From the NCBI RefSeq assembly GCF_003171675.1, contig NZ_QFZQ01000003.1, forward strand, positions 62,001 to 126,000: a DNA stretch of 64,000 nt, read 5' to 3'. The notes below the pieces were generated by a model. It was not told the DNA's origin, did no database searches, and was given only the letters and a program-made list of their open reading frames with translations. The position numbers and the translations under genes were made by a program. Shown piece by piece: positions 1 through 8,165 of the stretch (positions within the stretch are counted from its first letter, which is position 1; each line of letters begins with the position of its first letter). The stretch is from Reichenbachiella versicolor (GTDB taxonomy: Bacteria > Bacteroidota > Bacteroidia > Cytophagales > Cyclobacteriaceae).

Positions 1-1161
1 TGGTGCAAACAGTTCTGACTGGACCGTAGGGTCACCATCTTTGACATTGGCTAATACAGTTGGGGCATACCAGTTGCCATTTTCGAACATAGCGCCATCT
101 GGACGTCCGCCTCCGAGTACTACTTCTGCTCCAGCGGTCACATTGTCGTCAACGAGTTTAGCGACTCTATCCAAACCAGCTGTACTTACATTAGGTCCCA
201 TATTGATGCTTTCATCCATTGGGTCTCCGACGGTAACTTGCTGTGCTCGTTTGATCAGTTTTTCAGTAAACTCATCAGCGATTTTTTCATGCACCATGAC
301 CATTTCATTGCAGATACATACTTGTCCACAGTTGGCATATCTGGATATGACAGCTGCTTCTACGGCTTTGTCGACATCAGCATCATCCAGTACAATGAAT
401 GGCGCTTTGCCACCTAGCTCTAGGATCATACCTGTGATGTTATTAGCGGCAGCTCGGTACATAGCTCGTCCGGCATTGGTACTACCTGTGAGACTGATCA
501 ATTTGGTAATAGGGCTTTCTACCAGTTTGGCAGCAGTCGCCACATCTTTGGTCGCTACCATATTGACTACGCCTTTTGGTAATCCAGCTTCGTCTACTAG
601 TCTACAAAACTCCGAGGCTGTAGTAGGAGTCAATTCGTGAGGTTTGATAATCACCGTATTTCCTGTAGCCAATCCGGGTCCTAGCTTTCGTCCAATAAGT
701 GCAAGGGGATAGTTGAATGCGCAAAGAGCAACCATCACGCCATAGGGTACTTTGTGAATTGCTAGGTGTTCATCTGCAAGGTCTGAAGGAAATATGGAGC
801 CTTGAATTCTTCTAGCCGCTTCTGCGGAATAGGTCATGTAGCGAATGGTGTCGTCTACTTCGAATCTTGCTTCTACCAGAGTCTTCCCTTGTTCTTGGAC
901 TAGCAGTTTGGCAAAGTGTTCTTTTTCGGCTTTTAACCGATCGGCAATAGCATAGATGTAATTGGCACGGGTCTGTGCTGGTAGTAGCTGCCATGTCAAC
1001 TGGGCTTTTTCAGAGGTCTCTAGAGCGTATTGTACATCATCGGCATTACATGCCGTCACAGTAGCATACATCTCATTGTTGGCTGGGTTTTCTACTTCGA
1101 TTTTTTCTCTGGTGTTGGAGTCTAACCATTCACCGTTGATATAACATGGGTAGTGTGTCAT
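1..1161 (-). CDS. NAD(P)-dependent aldehyde dehydrogenase (3' end beyond the window)
   Basis: The reading frame from the ATG at 1161 stays open to the window edge, giving about 387 N-terminal residues of a family usually near 480 residues. The ALDH landmarks are visible: the ELGGKAP segment carrying the general-base Glu, and the NCGQVC motif with the catalytic Cys. It oxidises an aldehyde to an acid with NAD(P)+, and it resembles the lactaldehyde/glycolaldehyde (AldA-like) branch. It is the last visible gene of the galactan cluster, 106 bp after the enoyl-CoA hydratase-like gene. Oxidation of 3,6-anhydrogalactose to anhydrogalactonate, or of lactaldehyde, are plausible jobs by context, but the substrate cannot be read from sequence. 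No signal peptide is seen, so it is cytoplasmic. Confidence 0.9.
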   Translation of the reverse strand, partial: MTHYPCYINGEWLDSNTREKIEVENPANNEMYATVTACNADDVQYALETSEKAQLTWQLLPAQTRANYIYAIADRLKAEKEHFAKLLVQEQGKTLVEARFEVDDTIRYMTYSAEAARRIQGSIFPSDLADEHLAIHKVPYGVMVALCAFNYPLALIGRKLGPGLATGNTVIIKPHELTPTTASEFCRLVDEAGLPKGVVNMVATKDVATAAKLVESPITKLISLTGSTNAGRAMYRAAANNITGMILELGGKAPFIVLDDADVDKAVEAAVISRYANCGQVCICNEMVMVHEKIADEFTEKLIKRAQQVTVGDPMDESINMGPNVSTAGLDRVAKLVDDNVTAGAEVVLGGGRPDGAMFENGNWYAPTVLANVKDGDPTVQSELFAP

Positions 1162-1162
1162 C

Positions 1163-1265
1163 TAGTTAATAGTCTGTAGTCAATAGTCCATATTTTATTG
1201 TAGAATCATGAACCAGACTGGTTATACATTATTGATCACGGTTGTCTGTTGACGGTAGACCGTGG
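1163..1265. repeat. Degenerate intergenic repeat (AGTCTGTAGTC / GGTAGACCGTGGAC type)
   Basis: The gap between the aldehyde dehydrogenase and enoyl-CoA hydratase genes contains near-repeats: TAGTCTGTAGTCAATAGTCC, and GTCTGTTGACGGTAGACC followed by GTGGAC. Such low-complexity GTC/GAC-rich spacers recur as non-coding debris in Bacteroidota genomes. No ORF or clear terminator is seen. Low certainty. Confidence 0.3.
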
Positions 1266-1267
1266 AC

Positions 1268-2041
1268 TTATTTAAAATTCGGTTTGCGTTTCTCTACAAA
1301 GGCTTGAAACCCTTCTTTAGCATCATAGGTGTCGTACAATGCATCGACGGATTTAGTCTCATACTCCAGCGATTCCTCGAGTGTCATTCCCTTGTGTCGC
1401 TGTATATATTGCTTAATGGCTGACATCGCTTCTCTAGCTCCAGCCGCTAATTCGCTTACATATTCTTTTACTTTACTTTCGAACTCTTCAACAGTATAAA
1501 GTTGGTTGAATAGCCCAAAGTCAAATGCCTGTTTGGCCGAGATGTTGCTGCCGGTAAGTAGCAGCTCCATCGCTCTACTGGCTCCTAGTAAATCTATCAT
1601 ACGAGGTGTACCTCCATTACCGGGCATCAAGCCAAGTTTGACTTCTGGTAGACCTACTAGATATTGACCGTCTGCTGCTAGTCGGATATCACAAGCCATA
1701 GCTAGTTCCAGTCCTCCTCCTAGGATATGTCCTTTGATGGCTGCGATGACTATCTTTTGACTATCTGATATTGCTGCAGTCACTTCTCTGGCTGCCACTA
1801 CCATTTCTCTATTTTCTTCTTGCGTATTGGATGCGAATATTTTGATATCCGCCCCTGCACAGAAGAACTTGTCTGAGGTACTTTCGATCAGAATCACTTT
1901 GATAGCTTCATCTGCATTGATTTCTCGAATGGTGGAGGAAATCAATTGCAGATATTCTTTGAAGTAGCTGTTTGCCGGACCTCTATTGAGGCTGATCGTG
2001 GCTATTGCTCCGGATTTATTTATTAATAATTCTTTTTCCAT
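1268..2041 (-). CDS. Enoyl-CoA hydratase/isomerase family protein
   Basis: Crotonase-fold protein of 257 residues, counted from the ATG at 2041. An upstream in-frame ATG at 2074 would add 11 unconserved residues and run into a palindromic repeat, so it was not chosen. Both oxyanion-hole segments are visible: FFCAGADI near residue 60 and GHILGGGLELAMACD near residue 105. The second carries the family's first acidic position, and LPEVKLGLMPGNGGT carries the second. The family hydrates, isomerises or cleaves CoA thioesters. It lies downstream of two CoA-transferases in the same direction, so it probably acts on the CoA ester they make. The substrate is unknown. Confidence 0.9.
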   Translation of the reverse strand: MEKELLINKSGAIATISLNRGPANSYFKEYLQLISSTIREINADEAIKVILIESTSDKFFCAGADIKIFASNTQEENREMVVAAREVTAAISDSQKIVIAAIKGHILGGGLELAMACDIRLAADGQYLVGLPEVKLGLMPGNGGTPRMIDLLGASRAMELLLTGSNISAKQAFDFGLFNQLYTVEEFESKVKEYVSELAAGAREAMSAIKQYIQRHKGMTLEESLEYETKSVDALYDTYDAKEGFQAFVEKRKPNFK

Positions 2042-2067
2042 CGTTTTTTCGTCATAAGCAGCGAAGC

Positions 2068-2100
2068 GTGGCAATCTGCTTTGTTATGGCAGATTGCCAC
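2068..2100. repeat. Palindromic repeat, GTGGCAATCTGC stem
   Basis: A perfect 12-bp inverted repeat (2068-2079 and 2089-2100) with a 9-nt loop, flanked by weaker outer arms, sits between the CoA-transferase and enoyl-CoA hydratase genes. It shares the GCAATCT/AGATTGC core with the element at 63232-63269 and, less perfectly, 18320-18410. It is best read as an interspersed REP-like element that forms an intercistronic hairpin. Confidence 0.75.
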
Positions 2101-2131
2101 CTCATTCTTCCTTGTGATGATTTCTTTTTTA

Positions 2132-3274
2132 TCACAAAAACTCCTTTTCTATCACGTCATTATGCTCACCAAGCTTCGGCGTACCAATAGCTGATGTCAA
2201 TAGTTCGTCATTGATTCTGATCGGACAGCGAGTAGTATCATACTTATATCCGTCAGACATATTTACTTCTTGAATCATGTCCAATACCTTGAAGGCTTCT
2301 TGATCTAGTAGTCTATCCCAGTTCATTACATCTGCACACCAGATGTCTGCAGGTTCTAAAATATCTAACCAATGCTGTGTGTGCTGAGTCTTTAGATGAC
2401 CGCTAAGAATGTCCTTGATTTCATCACGTTCGTCATACCAACTTTCGAATGATTCAAACCTTAATAATTCGTCACAACTCATCAATTCTCCTAAAACCGG
2501 AATACTTCCCATAGCAAGGGCCATATAGCCATCCTTGGTTGGGTAAATCCCATAAGGAGCTCCTAAATAGGGGTGGGCATTGCTGGTTTTAGTACGCTCT
2601 GTAGGTTCGCCACCATCCATGTGATAAGTAGTTACTGATTCAAACTGGAGCTCCATGATAGATTCTAGCATGCTTACTTCTATCAAACCTCCTTCTCCTG
2701 TATTACCTTTTCTGACAAGACAGGATAATATGCCTTGGGCTAGATGTATACCTGCGAGCATATCGACTATGGCGATTCCCATAGGTACTGGACCAGCACC
2801 ATTATTTCCGCTCAAGTATGTCAATCCAGAGATGGCTTGTACTACTAAGTCTTGTCCAGCTTTATCCTTCCAAGGGCCATCCTTGCCGTAGCCTGAGATT
2901 TCTCCGTACACTACGGCAGGGTTTAGCCTTGCTACTGTTTCGTAATCTATCCCTAGACGATCTACGACGCCTGGTCTAAAGTTGTGCATGACCACATCGG
3001 CCTTTTTGATGAGTTCATACACCTTACTGCGTTGAGCCTCGTCTTTGAGGTCTACTTGATAGCTTTGTTTGTTTCTATTGATCGCATGGAAAATCGAAGA
3101 CTCTCCATTCATCTCTACATGAGATATGTATAGCTCTCGACAAATATCTCCTGTATTGGGTTGTTCAATCTTAATGACACGTGCTCCTAAGTCTGCTAAC
3201 CTTAAGCTGGCCGATGGACCAGATAAAAACTGACTAAAGTCTAGTACTAAGATTCCTTCTAATGGCTTAGTCAT
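2132..3274 (-). CDS. CaiB/BaiF family (class III) CoA-transferase, paralogue B
   Basis: Class III CoA-transferases move CoA between carboxylic acids through an enzyme-bound anhydride. The 380-residue length is typical. The [22 protein letters not shown]-terminus and the [11 protein letters not shown] segment with the expected catalytic Asp (residue 142) are present, as is the C-terminal RCPIRIND segment. It starts one base after the stop of the other CoA-transferase, so the two are translationally coupled. The pair may form a heteromer or handle donor and acceptor steps. It is cytoplasmic, with no signal peptide. The acyl substrate cannot be told from sequence. It ends just before the palindromic repeat at 2068-2100. 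Confidence 0.92.
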   Translation of the reverse strand: MTKPLEGILVLDFSQFLSGPSASLRLADLGARVIKIEQPNTGDICRELYISHVEMNGESSIFHAINRNKQSYQVDLKDEAQRSKVYELIKKADVVMHNFRPGVVDRLGIDYETVARLNPAVVYGEISGYGKDGPWKDKAGQDLVVQAISGLTYLSGNNGAGPVPMGIAIVDMLAGIHLAQGILSCLVRKGNTGEGGLIEVSMLESIMELQFESVTTYHMDGGEPTERTKTSNAHPYLGAPYGIYPTKDGYMALAMGSIPVLGELMSCDELLRFESFESWYDERDEIKDILSGHLKTQHTQHWLDILEPADIWCADVMNWDRLLDQEAFKVLDMIQEVNMSDGYKYDTTRCPIRINDELLTSAIGTPKLGEHNDVIEKEFL

Positions 3275-3275
3275 A

Positions 3276-4430
3276 TCAATTCAGATTAAATTCTTTTTCT
3301 ATTGCTTCGTTATCTTCTCCAGTTTTTGGAGCTGATTTTCTGGAGAAAATTCTACTACCGTCTATTCTAATTGGGCAGCGAGTGGTTTTTACTTTGTCTC
3401 CATCGCTTGTTTCTACTTCTTGATCCATTTTGAGTACTTGATATCCTTCATGGTTCAAAATTTGATCATAGTTGTAGACCGGTCCACACCAGATTTGCTT
3501 TGTTTCCAACTTAGAGATCCATTCTTCAGTGGTTTTGGAAGTAAATGTTTCTTGCAGCCACTCCATGATGGCATCACGACTGCCAAACCAACTTTCTACC
3601 GATTGAAATGCTACTGGTAGACTAACTTCCATAGCATCTGCCAATTCGCTAAGGGGTTTCATGGCTATAGCTACATGACTATCTGCTGTTTCATATATGC
3701 CATATGGAGCTCCTAAGAAGGCTTGTGCATTCCCTTTTGCTGCTCGATTGCTCATCTTCTTGCCGTTATTGACATAGGCTGTCAATGATTCAAACTGCAT
3801 GTCCATGGTGCTTTCTAGCAAGCTTACTGATACCCTTGAGCCTTCACCTGTTTTTTGCTTTTTGATAAGTGCAGCTAAGATTCCTTGCACCAAGTGACCA
3901 CCGGTGAACATATCTGAGGCTGCTAGTCCCATTGGGGTAGGGTTGTCATCTTTGTTTCCTGTAAGGTAACAGATGCCTGATAGCGACTGAATCAAAAGGT
4001 CCTGTCCGGGTTTTTTTGCCCATGGACCTTTATCTCCATATCCTAGAACGTCTCCATATATGATCCCAGAGTTGATTTGCTTGACTGTTTCATAGTCTAG
4101 CCCTATTTTTTCCATCACACCGGGACGGAAGTTATGGGTCATGACATCAGCCTGTTTGATCATTTCTTTGATCTTAGCTAAGTCATTGGGGTCTTTCAAG
4201 TTCGCACTATAGGACCTTTTGTTTCGATTGATGGTATGAAATACTAAGCTATCTGGGCCTATAAATAGGTTTTTGATAGCTATTTTTCTACCAGCCTCTC
4301 CACTTCCAGGGCGTTCTATCTTGATGACATTAGCACCTAGATCGGCCATCTTGAGCCCTGCTGAGGGACCTGCCATGAACTGAGCAAATTCAAGGACGGT
4401 GATTCCTTCTAGTGGAAGCTTTTTACTCAT
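3276..4430 (-). CDS. CaiB/BaiF family (class III) CoA-transferase, paralogue A
   Basis: This 384-residue paralogue of the next gene keeps the [21 protein letters not shown] start, the [16 protein letters not shown] segment and the [11 protein letters not shown] motif with the candidate catalytic Asp at residue 144. Its ATG lies inside the end of the solute-binding-protein gene (8-bp overlap) and its stop is one base from the next start, so the three genes form one translational unit. Two full-length CoA-transferases side by side suggest a dedicated CoA-ester route for an acid made in this locus. That route is inference. Confidence 0.92.
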   Translation of the reverse strand: MSKKLPLEGITVLEFAQFMAGPSAGLKMADLGANVIKIERPGSGEAGRKIAIKNLFIGPDSLVFHTINRNKRSYSANLKDPNDLAKIKEMIKQADVMTHNFRPGVMEKIGLDYETVKQINSGIIYGDVLGYGDKGPWAKKPGQDLLIQSLSGICYLTGNKDDNPTPMGLAASDMFTGGHLVQGILAALIKKQKTGEGSRVSVSLLESTMDMQFESLTAYVNNGKKMSNRAAKGNAQAFLGAPYGIYETADSHVAIAMKPLSELADAMEVSLPVAFQSVESWFGSRDAIMEWLQETFTSKTTEEWISKLETKQIWCGPVYNYDQILNHEGYQVLKMDQEVETSDGDKVKTTRCPIRIDGSRIFSRKSAPKTGEDNEAIEKEFNLN

Positions 4431-5565
4431 CGTCTAAAGATTTGATGTACAATTCGTTCAGTTTGTCAAGGACTGTTTTTGGATTACCACCATTCATCAT
4501 ATATTCTCTGATCGGTGCTCCAGAATTATCTTGAAAGAACATATGTCCATGATATCTTGGTCTCAAGAAAGACCTGTCTAGAGCAGGTAATGTATCCTTG
4601 AAGTAATCCTTGGTCATGAAGTTAGTGTATGTATCTGTCCATGCTTTTCTGTGCCCTGGCTGACCACCATTGTCAAAGAAAAGTGTGCGCTGAGTCAATG
4701 GATCTGCTGTGAACTCTACGTATTTAGCAGCTATTTCTGCATGCTTACATTCTGAGGAGATTGCTAATCCAGTACCTCCTAGCGTACTGATAAGACCTTG
4801 TCCATTTAGCTCTACCATGTCATGGAATTTTAAGAATTTGCGTGCATAGCCTTCTCTTGAGTAGTTAGTATAACCATAAGCGAACGGCGAATAGGCGTAT
4901 TTATCACCTAGGGTCATCGCTTCGTAGACTTTGATCGGGTTAAAATCATAGGATTCGCGGTCAATGTGCTGTCCCAAATCGCGCAATAGATCCAAACCTT
5001 TTAGTCCTGTCTCTTCTGAGATAAAGTGGTCTTTAGTAGAGGCAACTTCTTCACCTAGATTACAACATACCATGTAGAAGCTCATCAGTGTATCTTGTGG
5101 AATACCTGGGATCGCTACTTTTCCTTGTTTAGCAAGTTCCACTAACTCATCCCAATTTTTAGGAGGCTCTTCTAGCAAATCTGGTCTACTTGCTGCTACT
5201 GGAGTAGCTGCATCTATGGCTAGTGCCCACTGGTGATCATTGTATGAATAGCTTTCATGTGATCTGCCGACAGTATTTTCAGCTTGATCTTTAATGAACG
5301 CTTCAGGAAGGTATTTATCTAGAGGAAGTATCACTCCCGTTCTGGCAGCAAACCCTGCCCAAGGGTGATCGATGATCAATAAATCGTAACGTTTGGCTAG
5401 TTCGTTGATAGGTTCATCAGCGAAGGCTTGTAATGACCTTTTTTCCCAAGTTATTTCTATGTTGGGGTTTAGTTCATGAAACCTTTGAGCAGTAGCCACG
5501 GCAGAGGTGAAGCCTCTGCTATGATCCCATGTTATTCCTTTTAAATGTATATTCTCAGTACTCAT
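4423..5565 (-). CDS. ABC-type solute-binding protein family 1, without signal peptide
   Basis: The 380 residues fit the family 1 (sugar/oligosaccharide) solute-binding fold. The N-lobe begins GITWDHSRGFTSAV and FHELNPNIEITW, the middle has PPKNWDELVELAKQGKV, and the C-lobe ends with a hinge-type EFTADPLTQRTLFF segment. Such proteins normally carry a Sec or lipoprotein signal, but this one starts MSTENIHLKG with no hydrophobic stretch, so it should stay in the cytoplasm. No ABC permease or ATPase is nearby. It overlaps the first CoA-transferase by 8 bp and heads the block of two CoA-transferases, hydratase and dehydrogenase. It may have become a cytoplasmic ligand-binding or enzymatic subunit. 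Function unknown. Confidence 0.85.
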   Translation of the reverse strand: MSTENIHLKGITWDHSRGFTSAVATAQRFHELNPNIEITWEKRSLQAFADEPINELAKRYDLLIIDHPWAGFAARTGVILPLDKYLPEAFIKDQAENTVGRSHESYSYNDHQWALAIDAATPVAASRPDLLEEPPKNWDELVELAKQGKVAIPGIPQDTLMSFYMVCCNLGEEVASTKDHFISEETGLKGLDLLRDLGQHIDRESYDFNPIKVYEAMTLGDKYAYSPFAYGYTNYSREGYARKFLKFHDMVELNGQGLISTLGGTGLAISSECKHAEIAAKYVEFTADPLTQRTLFFDNGGQPGHRKAWTDTYTNFMTKDYFKDTLPALDRSFLRPRYHGHMFFQDNSGAPIREYMMNGGNPKTVLDKLNELYIKSLDDE

Positions 5566-5688
5566 TTTGTTTTTTCTTAACCGACGTCGAGGTTTTTAGT
5601 CACTTCGTCATTTTCATGCTTTAAGTACAAATGTTGCTTGTACAGAGCGTGAAATAGTATTTTATCAATAGACTCGTTATAGACTCGC

Positions 5689-8007
5689 TTATTTCTTAGC
5701 GTTTCTGATCTCTTCGTTCTCTTTGAGCTTGCGTTCCTTTTGCTCTTTATTCAGTCCGTACTTGAAGTACTCTTCTGGAGCTCTGAGGAAATTATGATGT
5801 TTGAAGTCTGGATAGTCGTGATCTAAACTCAAGTCACAATCAAAGCGATAGAGTTCAGAGTGCCATCTTTTGTTTTTGCCTTTGAAGTTGATGAAGTGAC
5901 CAATCCCCCATGTGAAACCACGACCATCTCCATTGTCAAGAAAGGCATCAGGTATATAGCCATTTGGACCTGTAGGCATCATCTCTGTGATCGCCATGAC
6001 TTTGAAGTTGACCCAGTCTTCTGCATATTGGATCGTGAAGTGTTCACTACCATCACGAATAGATAGTGCGGCGACACCAGTTTTCCATGGGAAGAAGCAG
6101 ATCTCGTGTCCTGAGTTTTGAACTGGATTAAGCGGATGCTTTTCAAATGGTCCTAACGGATCATCCGAAATGGCTAATCCAATACCACTCCATACTGTCT
6201 GAGGACGGTTGAAAGCTGCCTTGTAGTAGACATAAATTTTACCATCATGGACAAGTGGAGTAGGTGCCTGTATGGCAAATTGATCCCACTCACCTTTAGC
6301 TCCAGTTGGTATCACGACATCGTTGACGTGTGTCCATGGACCATCTGGGGAGTCCGAGTAAGCCACTCCTACAGGACAGTAATCTCCACGAACTCCACTT
6401 GGTTCTGTGAATGCTTGATAATAGATGTAGTATTTGTCTTTGAATTTCAGGATATCTGGTGTAGCCACTGCACGCCATCCTGGAGTTGGGTATTCAGGAC
6501 GGGTTACTGCGACGCCTTGCTCATCCCAGTGGAAACCATCTTCACTGGTTGCATACCATACTTCTGCTAAGTCCCAGTCAGTGGTAGGGATGGTGTCATT
6601 CCAAGTACCATCGGTATTCATGACGGTATAGTCTTCAGAGAATCTACCTACTGGTGGAATTGGTGTTTCTCTCTTGGTGTACCATACATAGTACTTTCCA
6701 TTTTCGAATAGCACTTTCGAAGGGTCACGACGTGTGACAGTAGCATCTCCATCGTTGTAGTCTAGGCCTGTTAGCTTAGTATATCTGAACTGGGTATATA
6801 GTTCGTTTTTAGCATTGACATAGGAAGGGTATTGGTTAAAGCTTCTGTCCAATGCTGAACTCAATTGATAGTCGGGTGAATACTCAGTTACCTGATATGG
6901 GAAAGCTTTTGTACCTGGCTTGGGAGTTTTTATTGGAATAATTAATGAATAAGAATCATCGCTTCCTTCAGGTAGTATGGCAATGATCAATGCTTTTGGA
7001 AGCCCTTCTTCCATATAGAACTTTGGCATGTCAGCGGTTCGCTTCGTTTTAGTTACAGTACCATCAGTCCATTTGATTTGACCTGCTTCTATGACTACGA
7101 AGTTTTTAGCTGGTTTCCAACCGAATCCCATATCGTCACCTTCAAACAGTAGGGTAGAACCTTTTGGGTGATCACCCCAGGCTCCTCTAGAGTCTTTGGC
7201 TAAGCAGTAGTAGTTTCCGTTGAAGATCCATTCGATGTGATCGTCTATCGCGAAAGATGCTGTCTCGTGCGTAATGAATGGAATCTCTGTATCTACAAAA
7301 GGTCCTTGTGGAAAACGAGAAACGGCTGTGACATGTACTACTTTCCCATGCTTGAATTTAGGGTTTGGCTCGACATACTTATAGGCCATTAAGTACTTGC
7401 CATCATTTCTACGAGTCACGGTAGGAGTAGAAGTCATCATTCTGTCTCCTGTCACATCGATCAATGGCTTATCGCTTCTAGTCCATTCTCCATTAAGATC
7501 GTCAGCTACCGCTAGGCCGATACGTTGATTATTTCGGTTTACCCACCACTCAGCATCTTTAGTCGATGGTTTGCGGTTTTTCTTGGTTTTATCCCAATAT
7601 CCGCTGCCTTTGTTGCCCATGTAGTACAGGTAGTATTTTCCTTTTTCGAAGATCACATGAGGATTGTGGGTACAATCTCCGTCCCAATATTGTTTGCCTC
7701 GGGCTGGTAGTACTACATTTTTAAATTCGTAGGGTCCTGTCAAGTTATCAGATACTGCATGTGCAATCTCTGAGTGTGTAACCCATCCTAGGTGCCCACG
7801 ACTTTTGGGCCAACGGGAATAGATAGCGTGGTATTTTCCGTCTTTGCCTTTGAGAATGTTTGTTCCCCAGACATTGTATTTTTTTTCTTGTATGATGTTC
7901 GCTTTGTCGAATTTCTCTGGGAGTAATTCCGCAAAGTTGAAGTCTGTCTGAGCAACGCCTATCAGGCTTGTCAGCAGTATCAGTGTTGTAAATAAGATGT
8001 GTTTCAT
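5689..8007 (-). CDS. Two-propeller fusion: GH43-like domain + GH117-like domain
   Basis: A 772-residue secreted protein with signal peptide 1-19 (cleavage after GVAQ). Residues about 20-365 match the stand-alone GH43-like protein at 19782-20921 (shared YSRWPKS, SEIAHAV, YYLYYMGNKG). Residues about 366-760 match the GH117 protein at 18420-19715 (shared RRDPSKV, WYATSEDGF, NSGHE). GH117 enzymes remove terminal 3,6-anhydrogalactose from red-algal oligosaccharides using an Asp base, a second Asp and an unusual His acid. Here the Asp of RRDPS (428) and the His of NSGHE (634) remain. However, the HDPxP motif of the paralogues reads QAPTP, putting Ala581 where the second Asp should be. The GH117 half may therefore be inactive or altered. 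Confidence 0.88.
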   Translation of the reverse strand: MKHILFTTLILLTSLIGVAQTDFNFAELLPEKFDKANIIQEKKYNVWGTNILKGKDGKYHAIYSRWPKSRGHLGWVTHSEIAHAVSDNLTGPYEFKNVVLPARGKQYWDGDCTHNPHVIFEKGKYYLYYMGNKGSGYWDKTKKNRKPSTKDAEWWVNRNNQRIGLAVADDLNGEWTRSDKPLIDVTGDRMMTSTPTVTRRNDGKYLMAYKYVEPNPKFKHGKVVHVTAVSRFPQGPFVDTEIPFITHETASFAIDDHIEWIFNGNYYCLAKDSRGAWGDHPKGSTLLFEGDDMGFGWKPAKNFVVIEAGQIKWTDGTVTKTKRTADMPKFYMEEGLPKALIIAILPEGSDDSYSLIIPIKTPKPGTKAFPYQVTEYSPDYQLSSALDRSFNQYPSYVNAKNELYTQFRYTKLTGLDYNDGDATVTRRDPSKVLFENGKYYVWYTKRETPIPPVGRFSEDYTVMNTDGTWNDTIPTTDWDLAEVWYATSEDGFHWDEQGVAVTRPEYPTPGWRAVATPDILKFKDKYYIYYQAFTEPSGVRGDYCPVGVAYSDSPDGPWTHVNDVVIPTGAKGEWDQFAIQAPTPLVHDGKIYVYYKAAFNRPQTVWSGIGLAISDDPLGPFEKHPLNPVQNSGHEICFFPWKTGVAALSIRDGSEHFTIQYAEDWVNFKVMAITEMMPTGPNGYIPDAFLDNGDGRGFTWGIGHFINFKGKNKRWHSELYRFDCDLSLDHDYPDFKHHNFLRAPEEYFKYGLNKEQKERKLKENEEIRNAKK

Positions 8008-8042
8008 TTTGCTACTTTTTTGTTTGTTGGAATGCTTACATC

Positions 8043-8160
8043 CCTCTTGCCCTCTTTAAAGGGAATTGGTCGCCATCGTGAGAAGAGAGCTGTGATCTGT
8101 TTTTAGAGTGGTTTGCTCCTCAATACAGAACGCTTTGTTGTTCCTTCTCTCGATGACGGG
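8043..8160. repeat. Palindromic intergenic repeat
   Basis: The spacer between the fusion gene and the next GH117 gene contains CCCTCTTTAAAGGG (a short palindrome) followed by a long imperfect inverted repeat. The arms CGCCATCGTGAGAAG near 8071 and CTTCTCTCGATGACGG near 8144 are almost complementary. It resembles the widespread CATTGCGAG-type interspersed repeats. No ORF is seen. Confidence 0.55.
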
Positions 8161-8165
8161 TTTGG

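Noticed and set aside
41-640. 199-residue plus-strand ORF
   Set aside because: It is the complement of the aldehyde dehydrogenase, whose motifs (NCGQVC, ELGGK) are clear on the minus strand.
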